From Catenibacillus sp964565805 (GTDB taxonomy: Bacteria; Bacillota; Clostridia; Lachnospirales; Lachnospiraceae): a stretch of 64,000 bases of DNA. The notes beneath the pieces are model-generated. The model did no database searches, was not told the DNA's origin, and was given only the letters and a program-made list of their open reading frames with translations. The stretch lies in contig CAZMGH010000002.1 of assembly GCA_964565805.1 (NCBI GenBank), positions 62,001 through 126,000 of the forward strand, read 5' to 3'. Within the stretch, counting starts at the first letter, position 1. Every line of letters begins with the position of its first letter. This document shows, piece by piece, positions 60,539 through 64,000 of the stretch. The translations under genes were made by a program, and so were the position numbers.

Positions 60539-61025
60539 AGTGGTATGCCGGTTTACTTTCCGTTTCAGTGTTTCTAAAGAGGCGTTTAAATATAAATCTG
60601 ACAAATGGACCGGCATAGCATATCTGCCAGAAAAATGCCATAGGAAAGTTTAAGGCGATAGCCTTAAGCCATACTGGCAGGAGATTGATGCCTGCATCCA
60701 TAAAAAGAATCGTTGCAGCCAGGCTCATTAACGGGCACATCCACATTACAGATACAGCAGAAATTGCAAGAACCAGATGAAAAGGATTTTCTTTTTTCGG
60801 GTTCACAAGCTTGAAGGCTGTTTTCTTTGCAATCTTTCCTACAAAGAAAAAATCAAGGATAAAGGCAATGGGCGCCATAATGATCAGTTCATGGAAGGCA
60901 GATAAAAACACAGAATAGGTCATATCACCGGTGTTTAACACAATATTGTAGCAGATCATTGCATAAACCATGACAAAGACCATGATAATAGTAAAAATAA
61001 CGTCTTGAAATTTGTTTTTGGGCAT
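60537..61025 (-). CDS. DUF2798 family membrane protein
   Basis: A 162-residue membrane protein with four helices, two copies of the DUF2798 repeat. Amino end MPKNKFQDVIFTIIMVFVMV and internal ICYNIVLNTGDMTYSVF, then HLVLAISAVSVMWMCPLMS. An AGGAGG site is on the minus strand at about 61033. Function unknown; it is monocistronic. The ATG at 61025 gives the family start; the in-frame start at 61061 has 12 extra residues without similarity. Confidence 0.82.
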   Translation of the reverse strand: MPKNKFQDVIFTIIMVFVMVYAMICYNIVLNTGDMTYSVFLSAFHELIIMAPIAFILDFFFVGKIAKKTAFKLVNPKKENPFHLVLAISAVSVMWMCPLMSLAATILFMDAGINLLPVWLKAIALNFPMAFFWQICYAGPFVRFIFKRLFRNTETESKPAYH

Positions 61026-61622
61026 AAAAAATCCTCCTATCATTGAATAGCTTTGATACATCTTTGCGAAGGAATCGCTTTTTTTGTATCTTTACACAAT
61101 AACATTAAAAATCGTGTTGTTCGTTATTCATTCTGGAGAATGTACGTTTCCAATATAAACCTGATTTTCGCAACAGAGGGAATTTTATCACATTTATTTT
61201 AAATTTGTCAATCATTTTTTTCTGATACTTAGGGGCTAGACGCCAGCGGCGCCAAAGTCAAGATGCTTTCCCGCCTGCGGCAGGAGTGACAGCGCTATTG
61301 AGCTGACATTAGAGCCTGACTTTGCATCCAAATTATTCGGCTATAAATCGAAAAATTTCAATACAGGCCGAAGCGCAGCAAAAAGTTAGACTATAATCAG
61401 CAAAATCGTGAGTCGAGCCGAAGTGAGGGCTTTTCAATATGAAACCGACACGATATAATAGATGCAAAAAAGCGGAAAGGGTATGGGTGCGCTGGGGCCT
61501 TTGGCTATGGCAGTTTTTCATAGCATAAGTCTATATATGATTTATACATAACAGTTCATGGAAGAAGAGGAAACGAGCAGGAAGATATGCTGCCCGTAAA
61601 CAGTAAATGGAGGTACAGAAAA
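61026..61622. other. Non-coding, possibly decayed region
   Basis: Nearly 600 bases without a supported gene. It contains the GC-rich palindrome copy 2 (61235-61253), a CCTGCGGCAGG hairpin (about 61275) and two short GCCGAAG repeats (about 61367, 61419). No transposase or tRNA was found. It may include remains of old genes. Confidence 0.5.
61235..61253. repeat. GC-rich palindrome, copy 2
   Basis: GCTAGACGCCAGCGGCGCC; pairs by similarity with the minus-strand reading of 39438-39458 (17 of 19 positions). Confidence 0.35.
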
Positions 61623-62120
61623 ATGCAATACATTACCCATTACGACTCTCCCCTTGGAAGTATTTTATTAGCTGCAGATGATTTTGGCCTGACAGGTCTG
61701 TGGTTTGAGGGACAGAAATATTTTGCCCATGGACTTGACCCTGATCACGAGGAAAGTGAAACTGGTGTATTAAAAAGTGCAGAGCAGTGGCTGGATGTTT
61801 ATTTTTCCGGAGAAAAGCCTCAGATACAGATTCCGCTGCATTTTAACGGAACCCCATTTCAAAATCAGGTTTGGGAGATTCTATGTCAGATTCCGTACGG
61901 GCAAACAACAACTTATGGATCTATCTCTAAGCAGGTGGCTGAAAAAAATGGTTTGGCCCATATGTCCCCTCAGGCTGTGGGAGGCGCTGTGGGTCATAAT
62001 AAGATTTCCATTATCGTGCCCTGCCATCGGGTTGTAGGGAGTCAAGGGAGCCTTACAGGATACGCAGGAGGCATTAACAGAAAAATAAAACTTTTGACCA
62101 TTGAAAAAACGGGTCGATGA
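61623..62120 (+). CDS. ogt: Methylated-DNA:protein-cysteine methyltransferase
   Basis: A 165-residue DNA repair protein that moves the methyl group from O6-methylguanine to its own Cys. The reactive motif PCHRV is near residue 132, followed by YAGGINRK; the DNA-binding GQTTTYGSIS helix is clear. GGAGGTAC before the ATG at 61623 decides the start; an in-frame ATG at 61587 has no ribosome site. It is followed after 60 bases by the chromate transporter pair. Confidence 0.94.
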   Translation: MQYITHYDSPLGSILLAADDFGLTGLWFEGQKYFAHGLDPDHEESETGVLKSAEQWLDVYFSGEKPQIQIPLHFNGTPFQNQVWEILCQIPYGQTTTYGSISKQVAEKNGLAHMSPQAVGGAVGHNKISIIVPCHRVVGSQGSLTGYAGGINRKIKLLTIEKTGR

Positions 62121-62180
62121 GTTTGGAATCCATCCCCGCTTACGGCAGCCGGAAACACATGTATTTAAGGAGATATTCCC

Positions 62181-62747
62181 ATGGAAAGAAAAAGAAATGT
62201 TTTGCTGAAACTCTTTATTTCAACTTTGTATTTAAGCGCGTTTACCTTTGGCGGAGGATATGTGATCGTAACGCTTATGAAAAAAAAGTTTGTCGATCAG
62301 TATCACTGGATTCAGGAGGATGAAATGCTGGATCTGATCGCTATTGCCCAGTCCTCCCCGGGGGCTATTGCTGTAAATGGAGCCATTGTAGTTGGCTATA
62401 AACTTGCCGGACTGATGGGTGCTTTGACTGCCATCATCGCCACGATTATTCCTCCCTTTGTGATCATTTCTCTGATTTCAGTTTTGTATAATGCATTTCG
62501 TGACAATTGGATCATCAGTGCGCTGCTGGAGGGCATGCAGGCCGGCGTAGGGGCAGTAATCGCAGTCGTTGTCTTTGAAATGACGGCAGAGGTCGTCCAC
62601 GATAAAAATGCCATGTCCATGATCATTCTGGCGCTGGCCTTTATTGCCACCTGTTTCTTTAATGTGAACGCGATTTATGTGATCTTGGTCTGCGGACTGA
62701 TCGGCGTCATTAAAACACTGGGTGAAAAAAGGAGAGAAAAGAAATGA
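62181..62747 (+). CDS. Chromate transporter-like protein, first half
   Basis: A 188-residue half-sized CHR family membrane protein with five to six helices. The signature FTFGGGYVIV is near residue 22 and QSSPGAIAVNGA with IPPFVIISL follows. Two half-size proteins encoded in tandem form one transporter; the family is named for chromate efflux, but many members carry other anions. AAGGAGA supports the ATG. It overlaps the second gene by four bases. Confidence 0.88.
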   Translation: MERKRNVLLKLFISTLYLSAFTFGGGYVIVTLMKKKFVDQYHWIQEDEMLDLIAIAQSSPGAIAVNGAIVVGYKLAGLMGALTAIIATIIPPFVIISLISVLYNAFRDNWIISALLEGMQAGVGAVIAVVVFEMTAEVVHDKNAMSMIILALAFIATCFFNVNAIYVILVCGLIGVIKTLGEKRREKK

Positions 62748-63307
62748 TCTATCTTGAACTGTTTTGGAGCTTCCTTCAGATCGGTTTGTTTAGTTTTGGC
62801 GGGGGATATGCAGCCATGCCGCTGATCAAGGATCAGGTTGTCACTGACCACGGATGGCTGAGTATGACAGAATTTACGGATCTCATCACGATTTCCCAAA
62901 TGACCCCAGGGCCTATTGCCATTAATTCGGCAACCTTTGTAGGGATAAAGATCGCTGGGATCCCAGGCGCCTTTGCCGCGACTTTGGGATGCATCCTGCC
63001 GTCCTGTATTATCGTTACATTAATCGCAAATTTATATTTAAAATACCGGAACATGGCCCTGCTCCAAGGAATCCTTCACTCTCTGCGCCCGGCAGTTGTG
63101 GCCATGATCGCTTCAGCAGGAATATCCATTTTAATCACTGCCTTCTGGGGGACAGAGGCAAAAGTGATCCTGTCAAAGACTCATTGGGAAATCACTGCGA
63201 TCTTTATCCTGTGTGTAGTGTTTCTGAAAAAATTCAAAATGAATCCTGTGTTTGTTATGGTTTTGGCAGGGGTAATGAAACTGGCCCTGTCATTTCTGGG
63301 AATATAG
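62744..63307 (+). CDS. Chromate transporter-like protein, second half
   Basis: A 187-residue partner half of the CHR transporter, starting in an ATGA overlap with the first. Signature FSFGGGYAAMPL near residue 17, then QMTPGPIAINSATFVG and ILPSCIIVTLIANLY. The topology is likely opposite to that of the first half. Paired genes are the common arrangement in Firmicutes. Substrate not known; true chromate resistance was not tested. Confidence 0.88.
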   Translation: MIYLELFWSFLQIGLFSFGGGYAAMPLIKDQVVTDHGWLSMTEFTDLITISQMTPGPIAINSATFVGIKIAGIPGAFAATLGCILPSCIIVTLIANLYLKYRNMALLQGILHSLRPAVVAMIASAGISILITAFWGTEAKVILSKTHWEITAIFILCVVFLKKFKMNPVFVMVLAGVMKLALSFLGI

Positions 63308-63472
63308 CTATTCTAATGTCCGCAGCCGCTGCATAAGGGACTGGCAGGCTGATTTTTATCATCCGGCATTGTAACGCTGGTTGTGATTTTGCAAAGGTGA
63401 TGACCAGCAGGATAATGAAGGCGCCTCACCTAAACGAAGCCGATACCACAGCGGTTTGACGGACATAAACAG

Positions 63473-63501
63473 TTGTTCTGGTTTCGGATATATGGTATGA
63501 T
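63473..63501 (+). promoter_or_regulatory. Promoter of the membrane protein at the window end
   Basis: TTGTTC (63473-63478), 17-bp spacer, TATGAT (63496-63501). Confidence 0.55.
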
Positions 63502-63535
63502 ATGATGTGTAAGAAACTTACGGAGGACAATGAAA

Positions 63536-64000
63536 ATGACCCAATGGCTGAATAAGATCCGTTTTCCCGGAAAGGCTAAACGGTCTCCGATGGAATTTGC
63601 ATCCAGTCTTTTGGCCCTTCTCCTGGGAATCGGACTGGGGATTTTTTCAAAATGGCTGGATAATATGAGCATTGATAGTACAGTTCTGTGGCAGAACGTG
63701 CTGGGAATACTGGATCTGAGAAATGTTTTCTCTGATTTTGCGGTTTGGTTCCTTATTGCCTTAGCAGTGGCAGTATTCAGCCGCTCACCGCTAAGAGCAG
63801 GGCTGAATGTGTTTTTGTTTTTTGCAGGCATGTGTGCCAGCTACCATATATATACTATTTTTTTCAGCGGATTTAATCCATTATCTTATATGATGATCTG
63901 GTATGTTTTAACCATTGTATCGCCATTTTTAGCTCTGGTGTGCTGGTATGGAAAAGGCAGTTCAGCCGTTTCTCTGGCAATTGACATACTGATTCTTGGG
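63536..64000 (+). CDS. Membrane protein, cut by the window edge
   Basis: The first 155 codons of a hydrophobic protein not recognised by me. It opens MTQWLNKIRFPGKAKRSPME and has at least four membrane helices, beginning FASSLLALLLGIGLGIF, and later AVWFLIALAVAVFS, GLNVFLFFAGMCASYHIYTIFF and ALVCWYG. GGAGG at 63522-63526 is well spaced for the ATG at 63536; an in-frame ATG at 63530 is closer to it. The rest is outside the window. No function can be given. Confidence 0.75.
   Translation, partial: MTQWLNKIRFPGKAKRSPMEFASSLLALLLGIGLGIFSKWLDNMSIDSTVLWQNVLGILDLRNVFSDFAVWFLIALAVAVFSRSPLRAGLNVFLFFAGMCASYHIYTIFFSGFNPLSYMMIWYVLTIVSPFLALVCWYGKGSSAVSLAIDILILG

Noticed and set aside
61333..61521. Minus-strand frame in the gap before ogt
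   Set aside because: Repetitive, low-information peptide without a ribosome site; looks like an accidental frame.

Overview
The window is from a low-to-mid GC Gram-positive anaerobe of the class Clostridia, most likely the family Lachnospiraceae. The evidence is the gene order yicC-remA-gmk-rpoZ and priA-def-fmt-rsmB-rlmN-stp-prkC-rsgA-rpe-thiN, strong AGGAGG-type ribosome sites, a single-chain pyruvate:ferredoxin oxidoreductase and a large fused acyl-CoA dehydratase activase. No rRNA, tRNA, CRISPR array or complete insertion sequence was seen.

Region 1 (1-17.6 kb) is core housekeeping. A divergent rqcH fragment opens the window. It is followed by the yicC-remA-gmk-rpoZ-pyrF run, a strong terminator, and then a long, tightly packed operon from priA to thiN covering replication restart, protein N-terminal processing, rRNA modification, the PASTA kinase/phosphatase pair, ribosome GTPase and thiamine kinase. 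It ends with an unusual Suv3-like RNA helicase.

Region 2 (17.7-25.3 kb) holds an FMN hydroxyacid oxidase and then a compact five-gene operon: a circularly permuted ATP-grasp ligase, an alpha-E protein, a transglutaminase-like protease and two tandem AstE-like proteins. The second AstE-like protein has lost two metal ligands. This operon is the best candidate in the window for an incompletely described system (possible peptide or amide synthesis plus matching hydrolases). A flavin reductase and an AEC transporter follow on the other strand.

Region 3 (25.6-39.4 kb) is accessory and catabolic. It has a membrane protein, a decayed metallophosphoesterase, a lone rhamnulose-1-phosphate aldolase, a dihydrouridine synthase, and a LacI-controlled operon of sugar isomerase, split transketolase, FGGY kinase and nucleoside-hydrolase-like protein. 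That operon resembles D-apiose or nucleoside-pentose catabolism. A lactaldehyde reductase with a TetR regulator closes the region.

Region 4 (39.5-57.3 kb) has a zinc-ribbon membrane protein with an internally duplicated extracellular domain, the pyruvate:ferredoxin oxidoreductase, a DUF1846 protein, an M16 peptidase, a small coupled ORF before rlmH, purC, a sugar isomerase/epimerase, the 1.5-kaa activase and an AAA/PD-(D/E)XK protein.

Region 5 (57.6-64 kb) has a nucleoside phosphorylase, then remnants of an Rrf2 regulator and a nucleotidyltransferase around a 100-N assembly gap flanked by an identical 55-bp sequence. An aldo/keto reductase, DUF2798 protein, DNA methyltransferase (Ogt), a split chromate-transporter pair and a truncated membrane protein complete the window.

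A repeated leader hairpin sits directly upstream of the ribosome sites of three unrelated genes (def, the AEC transporter and the decayed phosphoesterase). It is the most striking non-coding pattern seen.
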